A DNA stretch of 64,000 nucleotides, taken from contig JAXGNN010000001.1 of assembly GCA_040767925.1 (NCBI GenBank), positions 1,488,001 through 1,552,000 on the forward strand, read 5' to 3'. Each line of letters opens with the position of its first letter. The first letter of the stretch is position 1. The position numbers were made by a program, and so were the translations under genes. This stretch comes from Phil1 sp040767925. Its GTDB lineage: Bacteria; Bacillota; Clostridia; Christensenellales; CAG-138. Shown here one piece after another: positions 42,507-52,259 of this stretch. The notes beneath the pieces were generated by a model. The model had not been told where the DNA came from, made no database searches, and was given only the letters and a program-made list of their open reading frames with translations.

Positions 42507-43175
42507 ATGAAACACTTTTCCCCTTTACAGAAAGCGGCGCTTGCCGTTCTTACGGTCATCGTTGTTGCACTCGCTATCGTTGCGTTTGCTACGGGCAAAA
42601 ACCTCGCAATCGACCCCGTAGATATTGCTACGCCGACCTCCACGCCGGAGGTGTTCAAGATAGAGCTTGCGGGTACGCCAACGCCCTCGCCCGTGCCTGT
42701 CCCCATGCCAACGGCAACGCCGACAGCTTCTCCCTCGGCAAGTCCATCCGCAAGCGCAAAGCCTTCAAGCGGCAAACAGACCGATACCTTTTGTACGCTC
42801 ACCATCGGCGGAAAGGACATTCCCGTGCGCTATGGTGTAGATGAAAAGACGCTTGAAAAGTCCCCGGGCTACCTCCCATCCTCGGCTCTGCCGGGGGCGG
42901 AGGGTACTTGCGCCATCTACGGACACCGCAACCGCAATCATTTCAAGGTGCTGAAAGACGCGGAAATTGGCGACAGCATCAAGGTGACAATGGCTGACGG
43001 AGCAGTCTATACCTACGCCATTACCGACATCACCATCTTTGAAAGCACCTCAGACTGGACGCTGCCCGCAACGGAGGGCAAAACGCTTGTGCTTGTAACG
43101 TGCTACCCGTTTCAGTACAGCGGTCATGCGCCCGGGAAGTGTGTGGTGACATCCCAGTATAGAGAAAGACCATAA
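42507..43175 (+). CDS. Class D-type sortase
   Basis: 222 residues. An N-terminal membrane anchor (AALAVLTVIVVALAIVAFATG) and a Thr/Pro/Ser linker are followed by the sortase domain: catalytic His in CAIYGHRNRNHFKVL, Cys in LVLVTCYPF and Arg in SQYRERP (order H-C-R as in sortases). It may anchor the element's adhesin, but that protein lacks LPxTG (see findings). Start chosen at 42507; upstream ribosome site is weak (AGAGAG). Last gene of the transfer operon. Confidence 0.88.
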   Translation: MKHFSPLQKAALAVLTVIVVALAIVAFATGKNLAIDPVDIATPTSTPEVFKIELAGTPTPSPVPVPMPTATPTASPSASPSASAKPSSGKQTDTFCTLTIGGKDIPVRYGVDEKTLEKSPGYLPSSALPGAEGTCAIYGHRNRNHFKVLKDAEIGDSIKVTMADGAVYTYAITDITIFESTSDWTLPATEGKTLVLVTCYPFQYSGHAPGKCVVTSQYRERP

Positions 43176-43230
43176 GCTGTTGGTACTTCTTAAACATTAG
43201 CGTGAACGGACTTAACAAAGTAAAAATCTT

Positions 43231-43258
43231 GGCAGCTGTCTATGGATAGCAGCCTTTT
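43231..43258 (+). terminator. Terminator at the end of the transfer operon
   Basis: GGCAGCTGTC pairs imperfectly with GATAGCAGCC, followed by TTTT. Confidence 0.6.
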
Positions 43259-43289
43259 ACATATATACAATACTTCTACTAAGGACTGG

Positions 43290-44418
43290 TCAAGAATTAC
43301 GCTGATGAAGGGTGATAAGGTTGTCGAGGTTGGTCAAGCATTCGCCAATCTTCTTCTGTTCATCTATATGTGGTAGCGGGATTGGCATTTGAAAGAACAA
43401 ATCGTCTTTGATAGAAAACCTGTCAGACCTTGCGCCGGAATCTCCGTTAAAGTTCATATAAGCGTGCCAATAGCGACTTTTGAAAAAATGCTCAAGGAAG
43501 GTATTATCCACTTCGTGGGGTCTGAAAACCGTATAAAGTGGCGACATTACACCGTTTCTTCCTAATTTGTTTCGGTTTATCGGGCCAACCGGAGCAGTGA
43601 CAGAAATACGAGGGTTGTAAACAAAGTCCTCGCTTCGCACAATGTAGTACCCACCCAAACTTCCAATTTTCGAAATTGAGTGGTCAAAAAAGTCTTTCTG
43701 ACTGATGATGCCAAACTCAGCCGAGTTTGTGAATGTTTCTATATATTGTAGTCCTGCGTTTTTCTCCGTAACCTTATCAGATATTTCCCCCAGCTTACGC
43801 TGTTCCCAAGGATGAGGGTGCTGGAATAACAGGGTGATTGGCTTGCGGAAGTATACATATCAGCGTTACGCTGATGAAGGGTGATAAGACGGTCAAGGTC
43901 GACGAAAAGCTGTCCGATTTGTGACTGCTCCCGCGAAGAAGCCGGATAACATACGGTCGTTTTGGCAAGGTTCGTCCGGCTGATTGAGAGAACTTTGATA
44001 CCTTGCATGAGCGGTAATAGTTGTCGATGATACGAGGGTGAGTTCATGAAATAACCCAGATAATACTGCTGCATTTTCACCTTCGGTCTGCAAGCAATTG
44101 TATGCAAGCCCGACACCACAGGAATGCCTGCAATCCCTGCTATTTCAGTAGCTTTACCCACAGTTTCATCTTCGGCAGCGTCGGCAATCAACACGTCACC
44201 GTCTTGGAGAAAAAGGCTCCGATAATCGGAAACTTCGGCTCCTGTAATGAATGGAATCATGTCAGTTTCGCAATCAGTTACAGCACCATACTTGATGAGA
44301 ATGTCGCCGTAGTGCACGCTCTTTATCTTGCCATCGTCGTAATTTAAATCCGCTCTCGTCAGGGTATTGTTTGGTATCGGGTCAAATACCATATTAAACT
44401 TACGCTGTTCCCAAGCAT
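43290..44418 (-). pseudogene. Silent inverted hsdS cassette (two target-recognition domains, no start)
   Basis: Two TRD halves on the minus strand. The first (about 44418-43870) begins WEQRKFNMVFDPIPNN and ends LDRLITLHQR; the second (about 43810-43297) begins WEQRKLGEISDKVTEKN and ends LDNLITLHQR. The linker between them is shortened and out of frame, and there is no start codon or ribosome site. Each half begins with TTGGGAACAGCGTAAG and ends in CTTATCACCCTTCATCAGCG, the same borders as the active hsdS. Likely a donor for recombination. Confidence 0.85.
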
Positions 44419-44493
44419 TGTTTTACTGCGTTTATTTCAACTACTTTCGGCATACTTGAAAAACAGTAATTAACTCTGAAATACCGCAAATAA

Positions 44494-44532
44494 TTGTGGA
44501 TAATCATTATACCCCATGATATAATGATTATC
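44494..44532 (+). promoter_or_regulatory. Promoter with perfect 13-bp inverted repeat (regulator operator)
   Basis: GATAATCATTATA (44499-44511) is mirrored exactly by TATAATGATTATC (44520-44532), covering a TATAAT -10. Likely binding site of the HTH protein encoded 40 bases downstream. Confidence 0.65.
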
Positions 44533-44573
44533 GGTATTTACTTACGATTAAAACAAGAGAAAGGATGAAGAAC

Positions 44574-44786
44574 ATGGCTGTCAGTTATAAGAAGCTATGG
44601 CATATCCTGTTGGATCGTGATATGAAAAAGAAAGACTTGCAGCAGATGGCTAATCTAACAAGTTATGCGATGAGTAAGTTAAGTCGTGACGAAAACGTCA
44701 CGACAGAAATACTTGGTAAGATTTGTTTGGCGCTCAACTGTACAACCGATGAAATAATGGAGTTTTTCCCAGATGACCATCAATAA
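44574..44786 (+). CDS. Small Cro/C1-type regulator of the restriction system
   Basis: 70 residues from ATG 44574 (AAAGGATG upstream; the ATG at 44565 overlaps it). LWHILLDRDMKKKDLQQMANLTSYAMSKLSRDENVTTEILGKICLALNC is a compact HTH of the YozG/C-protein type. Sits directly before hsdM with its own palindromic promoter, as controller proteins of restriction systems do. Likely sets methylase-before-nuclease timing. Confidence 0.8.
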   Translation: MAVSYKKLWHILLDRDMKKKDLQQMANLTSYAMSKLSRDENVTTEILGKICLALNCTTDEIMEFFPDDHQ

Positions 44787-44883
44787 GGCCGTTATTTGGC
44801 ACAGTATTTCCGTTAGTCTGACGATGATTTTTGCTTGGTAAGTTAAACAAGATATAACAGACTTCGCTTTATGGAGGATACGA

Positions 44884-47448
44884 ATGAATAAGCAACAACT
44901 TGCAAATAAAATCTGGGAATCTGCGAACAAAATGCGTTCCAAGATTGAAGCGAATGAATACAAGGACTATATTCTTGGCTTCATATTTTACAAATACCTC
45001 TCTGATACAGAGATAAAGTTCCTAAAGGAAAATGACTACACCGACGACTTACTCCCAACCGTGACTGAGGAAAATCCCGATAGAGTAAAATGGGTGCAAC
45101 AAAACATAGGGTATTTTATTTCCTATACTGACCTCTTTTCGACATGGATCAATATGGGAAAAGACTTTGATGTATCAAATGTGCGTGATGCGTTATCTGC
45201 TTTCAGTCGCTTAATCAGCCCATCACATAAGAAGGTGTTTGACGGTGTACTTGACACGCTTCAAACGGGACTGAGCAAACTCGGCGACAGCTCCGGCTCT
45301 CAGACAAAATCCATCAGCGGTCTTTTGCAGCTTATCAAGGATATTCCGATGGACGGAAAGCAGGACTATGATGTTCTTGGCTTCATCTATGAGTATCTGA
45401 TAAGTATGTTTGCTGCAAACGCAGGAAAAAAAGCCGGAGAGTTCTATACGCCCCACGAAGTATCCCTCTTGATGTCAGAAATTGTCGCTAACCATTTGAA
45501 GGGGAAAACCGAAATCAAGATTTACGACCCGACAAGCGGCTCCGGTTCCTTACTGATAAACATCGGACGGAGCGTAGCAAAGTATATCAGTGACTCCGAC
45601 AACATCAAATACTATGCTCAAGAATTGAAAGAAAACACCTATAACCTCACTCGCATGAATCTCGTTATGCGTGGCATTAAGCCTGATAACATCGTAACGC
45701 GAAATGGGGATACGCTTGAGGAGGACTGGCCGTATTTCGATGAAAACGACCCGGTAAATACATATAACCCTCTTTATGTGGATGCTGTTGTATCAAATCC
45801 TCCATATTCGCAAGTATGGGATCCGACCAACAAAGAGGCTGATCCTCGCTATGCCCGTTTTGGTCTTGCCCCCAAAGGAAAAGCTGACTATGCTTTCCTG
45901 CTTCACGACCTGTTCCATATCAGACCGGATGGAATTATGACCATTGTTCTTCCGCACGGTGTCCTTTTCCGTGGCGGTGAAGAAGGTACTATCCGCAAAA
46001 ACCTGATTGAAAATAACCATATTGACACAATTATCGGGCTTCCCGCCAATATCTTTTTCGGCACAGGCATCCCAACAATCATTGTGGTGTTAAAGCAAAA
46101 GCGCGAGAATACCGATGTATTGATTGTTGACGCTTCCAAAGGCTTCATCAAGGAAGGCAAAAACAACAAGCTGAGGGCTTCTGACATTAAGAGAATTGCG
46201 GATACCGTAACAGAGCGAATCAGCGTCCCGAAGTTCTCGAGAGTTGTTAGCCGCGAAGAAATACGCGGCAACGAGTACAATTTGAATATCCCTCGCTATG
46301 TAGATTCTTCAGAGAGTGCAGAAAGCTGGGACATCTATGCTTCTATGTTTGGAGGAATCCCGAAAAGCGAGATTGATGAGATGTCTGCCTTTTGGACTGC
46401 ATTTCCCAATTTGAAGGCGGCTTTGTTTGATGATGACGGAACTCCGTATGTAAGTGTTGCCGCAACTGATATAAAGTCGGCTATCAAAACAAACGCTGAT
46501 GTTGTCAGCTTTGAAAGTGGGTTTAATTCAGCCTTTTCAAGTTTTCCTGCTTTCCTGAAACAGACTTTGATTGACGGAGTTTCTTCGGTGGAGATCAACC
46601 GAGCCGAAGCGGTCATCAGCGAAGATATTTTCGCTCGTTTGGCAGGTATTCCGCTTATAGACAGATATGAAGCCTATCAGCTGTTGTACGATGAATGGAC
46701 ACGCATCGCTATCGACTTGGAAATCATTCAGACAGAGGGATTTGCTGCCACGAAAAAGGTTGACCCAAATCTTGTTTTGAAGAAGAAAGATGGCAAAGAC
46801 CAAGAGGTACAAGAAGGCTGGGTTGGACATATAATGCCATTTGACCTTGTCCAGTCAACTCTCCTGCGTGAAGAAAAAGCCGAGCTGTCACAAATGGAAA
46901 GTCGCCTTGCTGAAATACCGTCTGCTTACGAAGAAATTGCCGATACTCTTACCGAAGAAGAAAAAGAGGGCGAATTCTATGCCGATGATTCATTTGTAGG
47001 CAAAGAGATTACAAAGAAACTGAAAGAACTGAGAGCAGATAAATCGCCGGAAGCCATTCAGTTGAAAGAAAAACTGAATCGTGTTGATGTGCTTATGCAG
47101 GAAGAGAAGGAACTCAAAGCTCTAATCAAGAAAGCCGATGCTGCACTTCAGGCAAAGACGAAAACAACGATTGAGGGGCTAACTGACGATCAGGTTCGTA
47201 TGTTGCTTGAAAAGAAGTGGATTGATACGCTTGTTTCAAACCTTAAAAAGATGCCGGATACCCTGATTGACACTCTTGTAGCTAAAATTCTGGCACTTGA
47301 AAGCAAGTACAACACTACTTTCTTTGAAGTAGAAACTCAGATTCAGGATACGGAAGCACAATTGGCGTCGATGATTGATGAACTGGACGGCAGCGAATTT
47401 GATTTGAAAGGACTCGGCGAGTTCAAATCGCTGTTGGCGGGTAAATAA
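44884..47448 (+). CDS. hsdM: Type I restriction system methylase subunit
   Basis: 854 residues, longer than the common 500-530 because of a C-terminal coiled-coil extension. Seen: N-terminal four-helix HsdM_N part (NKQQLANKIWESANKMRSKIEAN), GEFYTPHEVSLLMSEI, SAM site DPTSGSGSLLINIG, and NPPYSQVWDP (N6-adenine methylase motif, about residue 300). Methylates the target chosen by HsdS, protecting host DNA. The stop overlaps the hsdS start (TAATG). A+T-rich compared with the ICE. Confidence 0.93.
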   Translation: MNKQQLANKIWESANKMRSKIEANEYKDYILGFIFYKYLSDTEIKFLKENDYTDDLLPTVTEENPDRVKWVQQNIGYFISYTDLFSTWINMGKDFDVSNVRDALSAFSRLISPSHKKVFDGVLDTLQTGLSKLGDSSGSQTKSISGLLQLIKDIPMDGKQDYDVLGFIYEYLISMFAANAGKKAGEFYTPHEVSLLMSEIVANHLKGKTEIKIYDPTSGSGSLLINIGRSVAKYISDSDNIKYYAQELKENTYNLTRMNLVMRGIKPDNIVTRNGDTLEEDWPYFDENDPVNTYNPLYVDAVVSNPPYSQVWDPTNKEADPRYARFGLAPKGKADYAFLLHDLFHIRPDGIMTIVLPHGVLFRGGEEGTIRKNLIENNHIDTIIGLPANIFFGTGIPTIIVVLKQKRENTDVLIVDASKGFIKEGKNNKLRASDIKRIADTVTERISVPKFSRVVSREEIRGNEYNLNIPRYVDSSESAESWDIYASMFGGIPKSEIDEMSAFWTAFPNLKAALFDDDGTPYVSVAATDIKSAIKTNADVVSFESGFNSAFSSFPAFLKQTLIDGVSSVEINRAEAVISEDIFARLAGIPLIDRYEAYQLLYDEWTRIAIDLEIIQTEGFAATKKVDPNLVLKKKDGKDQEVQEGWVGHIMPFDLVQSTLLREEKAELSQMESRLAEIPSAYEEIADTLTEEEKEGEFYADDSFVGKEITKKLKELRADKSPEAIQLKEKLNRVDVLMQEEKELKALIKKADAALQAKTKTTIEGLTDDQVRMLLEKKWIDTLVSNLKKMPDTLIDTLVAKILALESKYNTTFFEVETQIQDTEAQLASMIDELDGSEFDLKGLGEFKSLLAGK

Positions 47449-48656
47449 TGATGGAAAACACGAAAAAACCTGCTATCAGATTCAAAGGTTATACGGAAGC
47501 TTGGGAACAGCGTAAGGTTGGAGAACTGGCTTCTGTGTCGATGAACAGAAGAATATTTAAGGAACAAACGACGGAAGCTGGAGATGTCCCATTCTTCAAA
47601 ATCGGAACCTTTGGAGGAACGCCCGACGCCTATATTTCAAGAAAACTTTTTGAGGAATACAAAGAGAAATATCCATATCCAAAAGTTGGGGACATCTTAA
47701 TTTCTGCGTCTGGAAGTATTGGCAGAACCGTTGAATATAGCGGAAAAGACGAGTATTTTCAAGACTCCAACATAGTATGGCTCAATCACGACGAACAAAT
47801 AGATAACTCTTTTTTGAAATGCTTTTACGCCGTTGTAAAGTGGGCTGGAATTGAAGGCAGTACCATCAAGCGACTGTATAATGACAATATTTTAAGTACG
47901 GAAATCTGCTTGCCAACAGTTGAAGAACAGCAGCAAATCGGAACATATTTCAAGCAACTCGACCACCTTATCACCCTTCATCAGCGTAAGAGTGACAGAT
48001 TGCAGAATGTCAAGAAGTCGATGCTTGAAAAAATGTTTCCAAAATCCGGAAGCATATTTCCTGAAATACGTTTCAAGGGATTTACTGATGCTTGGGAACA
48101 GCGTAAGCTATCCGACATAGCAACAGAAGTTAACAGGAATGACCCGGAATCTTCTGCTCCCATAATGATGATAACTGCAAATAATGGGTTTATCGAACAG
48201 TCGGAAAGGTATGCTTTTAACAACGCTGGCGAAAGTCTAAAGAAATATATTCTGCTTAAAAGAGGTGAGCTAGCGTATAATCACGGCGCATCCAAGCTCC
48301 GCCCTTATGGTTCCTGCTTTTCATTAACAACAGCCGAAAACGCTCGTATCCCCTTTGTTTATCACTGTTTTGCAATAGGAGAAAACGATCCGGAATTTGT
48401 ATCTACGGAGCTGAATGGTTCGAGAATTGAAGGACAGCTCAGGAAGATTGTTTCCTCCGGTGCGAGGATGGATGGGCTGCTCAATATTTCGTTTGAAGAA
48501 TACAGCTGTGTTGAACTTATGCTTCCAAGCGTACCCGAACAAGAAATGATTTCAACCTTTTTTCGTAGCATCGACAACCTTATCACCCTTCATCAGCGTA
48601 AGTTGGAAAAGCTAAAAAACATCAAAAAGTCAATGCTTGAAAAGATGTTTGTATGA
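47448..48656 (+). CDS. hsdS: Type I restriction specificity subunit
   Basis: 402 residues with two TRD/conserved-region units: first TRD after TEAWEQRKVGELAS, ending LDHLITLHQRKSDRLQ; second after TDAWEQRKLSDIAT, ending IDNLITLHQRKLEKLK. Each unit is bounded by the DNA repeats TTGGGAACAGCGTAAG and CTTATCACCCTTCATCAGCG, shared with the silent cassette upstream and a fragment downstream. Determines the DNA sequence recognised. Overlaps hsdM. Confidence 0.93.
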   Translation: MMENTKKPAIRFKGYTEAWEQRKVGELASVSMNRRIFKEQTTEAGDVPFFKIGTFGGTPDAYISRKLFEEYKEKYPYPKVGDILISASGSIGRTVEYSGKDEYFQDSNIVWLNHDEQIDNSFLKCFYAVVKWAGIEGSTIKRLYNDNILSTEICLPTVEEQQQIGTYFKQLDHLITLHQRKSDRLQNVKKSMLEKMFPKSGSIFPEIRFKGFTDAWEQRKLSDIATEVNRNDPESSAPIMMITANNGFIEQSERYAFNNAGESLKKYILLKRGELAYNHGASKLRPYGSCFSLTTAENARIPFVYHCFAIGENDPEFVSTELNGSRIEGQLRKIVSSGARMDGLLNISFEEYSCVELMLPSVPEQEMISTFFRSIDNLITLHQRKLEKLKNIKKSMLEKMFV

Positions 48657-48675
48657 CTTGGAAAGGAGAATCACT

Positions 48676-51600
48676 ATGGCATTTACAAAAGAAGCTGATT
48701 TTGAAGAAGCTTTAATTAAAATCCTTTCCAACAAAGGATGGGAAAAAGAAGTTCTGAGCCATCCAACGGAGCAGGACTTGATAGATAACTGGGCAAAAAT
48801 CCTCTACGAGAATAACAGAGGAATTGACAGATTGAACAACTATCCGCTTACAAACAGCGAAATGCAGCAGATTATTGATCAAATCAACACTCTGCGCACT
48901 CCCTTGAAGTTGAACAGCTTTATCAACGGTAAAACCGTTTCTATCAAGAGAGATAACCCTGATGATGCTGCCCATTTAGGCAAGGAAGTCAGCCTGAAAA
49001 TCTATGACCGCAGAGAAATCGCAGCTGGCCAAAGTCGTTATCAAATTGTTCAGCAACCCCTCTTTCCAACGAAGTCAAAGATACTCAATGATCGCCGTGG
49101 GGATTTAATTCTCCTGATTAACGGAATGCCTGTCATTCATATCGAACTAAAGAAAAGCGGTATTCCGGTCAGTCAAGCGTGTAATCAGATTGAGAAGTAT
49201 GCTCACGAGGGTATTTTCACAGGATTGTTTTCGCTTGTGCAAATCTTCGTTGCTATGACACCGGAAAGCAGCAGATACTTTGCAAATCCGGGTCCGGACG
49301 GGAAATTCAACGCTGACTATTACTTCAACTGGGCGGATTTTGATAACGAGCCGATAAACGACTGGAAAGTTATTGCCTCCAATCTACTGTCTATCCCGAT
49401 GGCTCATCAGATGATCGGCTTCTACACGGTTGCCGACAACTCCGATGGGATTTTGAAAGTGATGCGCAGCTATCAGTTCTATGCTGCAAGTGCGATCTCT
49501 GATAAGGTATCTAAAACCCACTGGGAAAAAGGAAACCAGCGTGGCGGATACATCTGGCACACTACTGGCTCCGGCAAAACAATGACTTCCTTTAAGTCGG
49601 CTCAGTTGATAGCAAACTCCAAAGATGCGGATAAGGTTATCTTTCTTACCGACCGAATCGAGCTTGGCACACAGTCGCTGAAAGAATACAGAGCCTTTGC
49701 TGACGAGAACGAAAGTGTTCAGGCTACGGAAAATACATATATCCTCATAACCAAACTAAAGAGTATAGATGCAGCGGACACGCTGATAGTCACCTCTATT
49801 CAGAAAATGAGCAACATCAAGAGTGAAGAAGGCGGATTGAACGCTAACGATCTTGAAACCATCAACAAGAAACGGATTGTATTTATTGTTGATGAAGCGC
49901 ATCGCTCAACTTTTGGAGATATGCTTATTACGATCAAGGAAACATTCTCAAACGCAATCTTCTTTGGTTTTACCGGAACTCCTATTCAGGAGGAAAATCA
50001 AAAGAAAGGCAGCATGACGCTGGATGTTTTCGGGGATGAACTACACAGATACAGTATAGCGGATGGTATCAGAGATAAGAATGTCCTTGGATTTGACCCT
50101 TACAAGGTTTTGACATTCAAAGATTCCGACATTCGCAGACAAGTGGCATTGGGAAAAGCAAAAGCCGCCAATGTTGACGAAGCATTGAATGACCCCCAAA
50201 AAGCATCTGTATACTACAAATACTTGGATACCGCCCATGTCCCGATGGCCTCCTATATCGGAAACGATGGCAAGAAAGTCATAGGAATCGAAGATGAAAT
50301 ACCTTTCTCTCAATATAGAACAGAGGAACATAGAGCAAAGGTTGTTGAGGACATTCTCGATAAATGGCAAGACCTGAGCCACAACAGTAAATTCCATGCT
50401 ATCTTCGCCACAAGCAGTATTCCGGAAGCCATTGAATACTACCGCGTATTTAAGTCACAGACGCCCAACTTGAAAGTGACTTGTTTGTTTGACCCGAATA
50501 TCAGTAACGAAGACGGCGACTATAAGGAGTACAAAGGAACGAAGGTTTCTCTGTTCAAGGAAACAGGGTTGGAAGAAATCATTAGCGATTACAATGCTTT
50601 GTTTGAACAGGATTTCACCATTGCTTCACACGCTGCCTTTAAGAAGGATATTTCCTTCCGTTTGGCACATAAAGAGCAATACAAATGGATTGACAGATTT
50701 CCCGAGAAGCAGTTAAACCTCTTGATCGTTGTTGACCAAATGCTCACGGGTTTTGACTCCAAGTGGGTGAATACTCTTTATTTGGATAAAATGCTTGAGT
50801 ACGAAAACATCATTCAAGCATTCTCCAGAACCAATCGCTTGTTTGGTCCCGATAAACCGTTTGGTACAATCAGGTATTACCGTAAACCGCATACAATGGA
50901 AAAGAACATAGAGGCCGCGGTAAAGCTCTACTCCGGAGATAAGCCAATCGGTTTGTTTGTTGAGAAGCTCGGCTACAACATCAAGAAGATGAATGACGTC
51001 TATCAGGAGATTACAAGCCTCTTTGCGAGTGCTGGTGTTCCTGATTTTGAGAAACTTCCTGATGAGCCGTCGGTAAAAGCTAAATTTGCATCTCTGTACA
51101 GAGATTTCAACGCATTCCTCGAAGCTGCAAAGGTACAAGGATTCACTTGGGAAGAATACACTTATATAGACGAGAGTACGGGACAAGTAATAACCGTAGC
51201 TCCAGACTTTAATGAAACCGATTATCTGATTCTTGCACAGAGGTATAAAGAACTCTCTATGTCTGTTGATCCTACTGAATCGGGTGATGATGATGTTCCG
51301 TATGATTTGGTTGGCTATCTAACCGAAATAGACACTGGTAGAATTGATGCCGATTATATGAACAGCAGATTTGATAAATATCTGAAGCTCATACATCAGG
51401 ACAATGCCTCTGTCGAAGCACAGGAGCAAGCACTGAGTGAGTTGCACAAAACCTTTGCCGCGCTAACACAGGATGAACAGAAGTATGCGAATATCTTTTT
51501 GCACGATGTTCAACGTGGAGATGTGGTCGTTGAGGACGGTAAATCCCTGCGTGACTATATAACAGAGTATCAGTATCGAGCAAAGAATGACCAGATTCAT

Positions 51601-51843
51601 CAATTTGCCGTAACCTTCGGAATTGATGAAGATAAACTTCGGAATATGATGAGTTTAAACTTGTCTGAAAACAACATTAATGAGTTTGGACGTTTTGATG
51701 AGTTGAAACGCACCTTTGACAAGGCAAAAGCCAAATCATATTTTGAAAACACAGAAGTGATAATCCTTTCACTCCCCGACGTAAACATGAAAATGGATGG
51801 TCTTCTTCGAGATTTCATAATAAATGGCGGACGTGAGCTTTAA
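48676..51843 (+). CDS. hsdR: Type I restriction nuclease/translocase subunit
   Basis: 1055 residues from ATG 48676 (GGAAAGGAG upstream; an extension to 48637 overlaps hsdS). PD-(D/E)xK nuclease: RGDLILLINGMPVIHIELKKSG (Asp, Glu, Lys). Motor: WHTTGSGKTMTSF (Walker A), FIVDEAHRS (DEAH box), FGFTGTPI, and later TGFDSKWVNTLYLDKM. C-terminal helical region contacts HsdM/S. Cuts unmethylated DNA after translocation. Complete; likely active. Confidence 0.93.
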   Translation: MAFTKEADFEEALIKILSNKGWEKEVLSHPTEQDLIDNWAKILYENNRGIDRLNNYPLTNSEMQQIIDQINTLRTPLKLNSFINGKTVSIKRDNPDDAAHLGKEVSLKIYDRREIAAGQSRYQIVQQPLFPTKSKILNDRRGDLILLINGMPVIHIELKKSGIPVSQACNQIEKYAHEGIFTGLFSLVQIFVAMTPESSRYFANPGPDGKFNADYYFNWADFDNEPINDWKVIASNLLSIPMAHQMIGFYTVADNSDGILKVMRSYQFYAASAISDKVSKTHWEKGNQRGGYIWHTTGSGKTMTSFKSAQLIANSKDADKVIFLTDRIELGTQSLKEYRAFADENESVQATENTYILITKLKSIDAADTLIVTSIQKMSNIKSEEGGLNANDLETINKKRIVFIVDEAHRSTFGDMLITIKETFSNAIFFGFTGTPIQEENQKKGSMTLDVFGDELHRYSIADGIRDKNVLGFDPYKVLTFKDSDIRRQVALGKAKAANVDEALNDPQKASVYYKYLDTAHVPMASYIGNDGKKVIGIEDEIPFSQYRTEEHRAKVVEDILDKWQDLSHNSKFHAIFATSSIPEAIEYYRVFKSQTPNLKVTCLFDPNISNEDGDYKEYKGTKVSLFKETGLEEIISDYNALFEQDFTIASHAAFKKDISFRLAHKEQYKWIDRFPEKQLNLLIVVDQMLTGFDSKWVNTLYLDKMLEYENIIQAFSRTNRLFGPDKPFGTIRYYRKPHTMEKNIEAAVKLYSGDKPIGLFVEKLGYNIKKMNDVYQEITSLFASAGVPDFEKLPDEPSVKAKFASLYRDFNAFLEAAKVQGFTWEEYTYIDESTGQVITVAPDFNETDYLILAQRYKELSMSVDPTESGDDDVPYDLVGYLTEIDTGRIDADYMNSRFDKYLKLIHQDNASVEAQEQALSELHKTFAALTQDEQKYANIFLHDVQRGDVVVEDGKSLRDYITEYQYRAKNDQIHQFAVTFGIDEDKLRNMMSLNLSENNINEFGRFDELKRTFDKAKAKSYFENTEVIILSLPDVNMKMDGLLRDFIINGGREL

Positions 51844-51943
51844 CATGATGTTCTAAGATGTGCCAAATTACTTGTTTTCAACTGAATGATGAATATTATT
51901 CAGATATTGCACGAGAGTCAAGGATTTTCCTTGGCTCTTTTCC

Positions 51944-52010
51944 TTTATCTTGGGAACAGCGTAAGGTTCGAGAAGTTGCCGACAGATATGATATGAGTAT
52001 TCCGCGCAAG
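51944..52010 (+). pseudogene. hsdS fragment downstream of hsdR
   Basis: SWEQRKVREVADRYDMSIPRKI: the start of another target-recognition domain, opened by a fifth copy of TTGGGAACAGCGTAAG (51950). It is cut off where the 22-bp repeats begin, with no start or stop of its own. Confidence 0.7.
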
Positions 52011-52091
52011 ATTGAGCATCGCCACCGGACAAGTTGAGCATCGATTCCGGCGAGATTGAGCATGGGTTCCGCACAGGTTGAGCACTTGGTA
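52010..52091 (+). repeat. Four TTGAGCA repeats with exact 22-bp period
   Basis: TTGAGCA at 52012, 52034, 52056 and 52078, with partly conserved ..TCC(G).. between. Multiple regularly spaced repeats are typical of IS21-family ends (transposase-binding arrays); no transposase gene of this type is adjacent, so it is a solo end. Confidence 0.6.
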
Positions 52092-52259
52092 AAATGTAGG
52101 TATGCATCCCCTTGAGGGCTGTAAATACTTACATGGAGGTTTATGTAACTTAGTACAAAACAAAATTAAAGAAGAGTTTGACAATACTCTCATAGTCTTT
52201 GGCATTTGCCGTCATGTTAAGGAAAGAGAGTTGAAAGTGAATGGAGCTGTCAAAGTAAT
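52092..52259. other. Short non-coding stretch
   Basis: Nothing convincing on either strand between the repeat array and the truncated parA. Confidence 0.3.

Noticed and set aside
43290..44418. Second active hsdS
   Set aside because: No start codon or ribosome site and the linker between halves is out of frame; treated as silent cassette.
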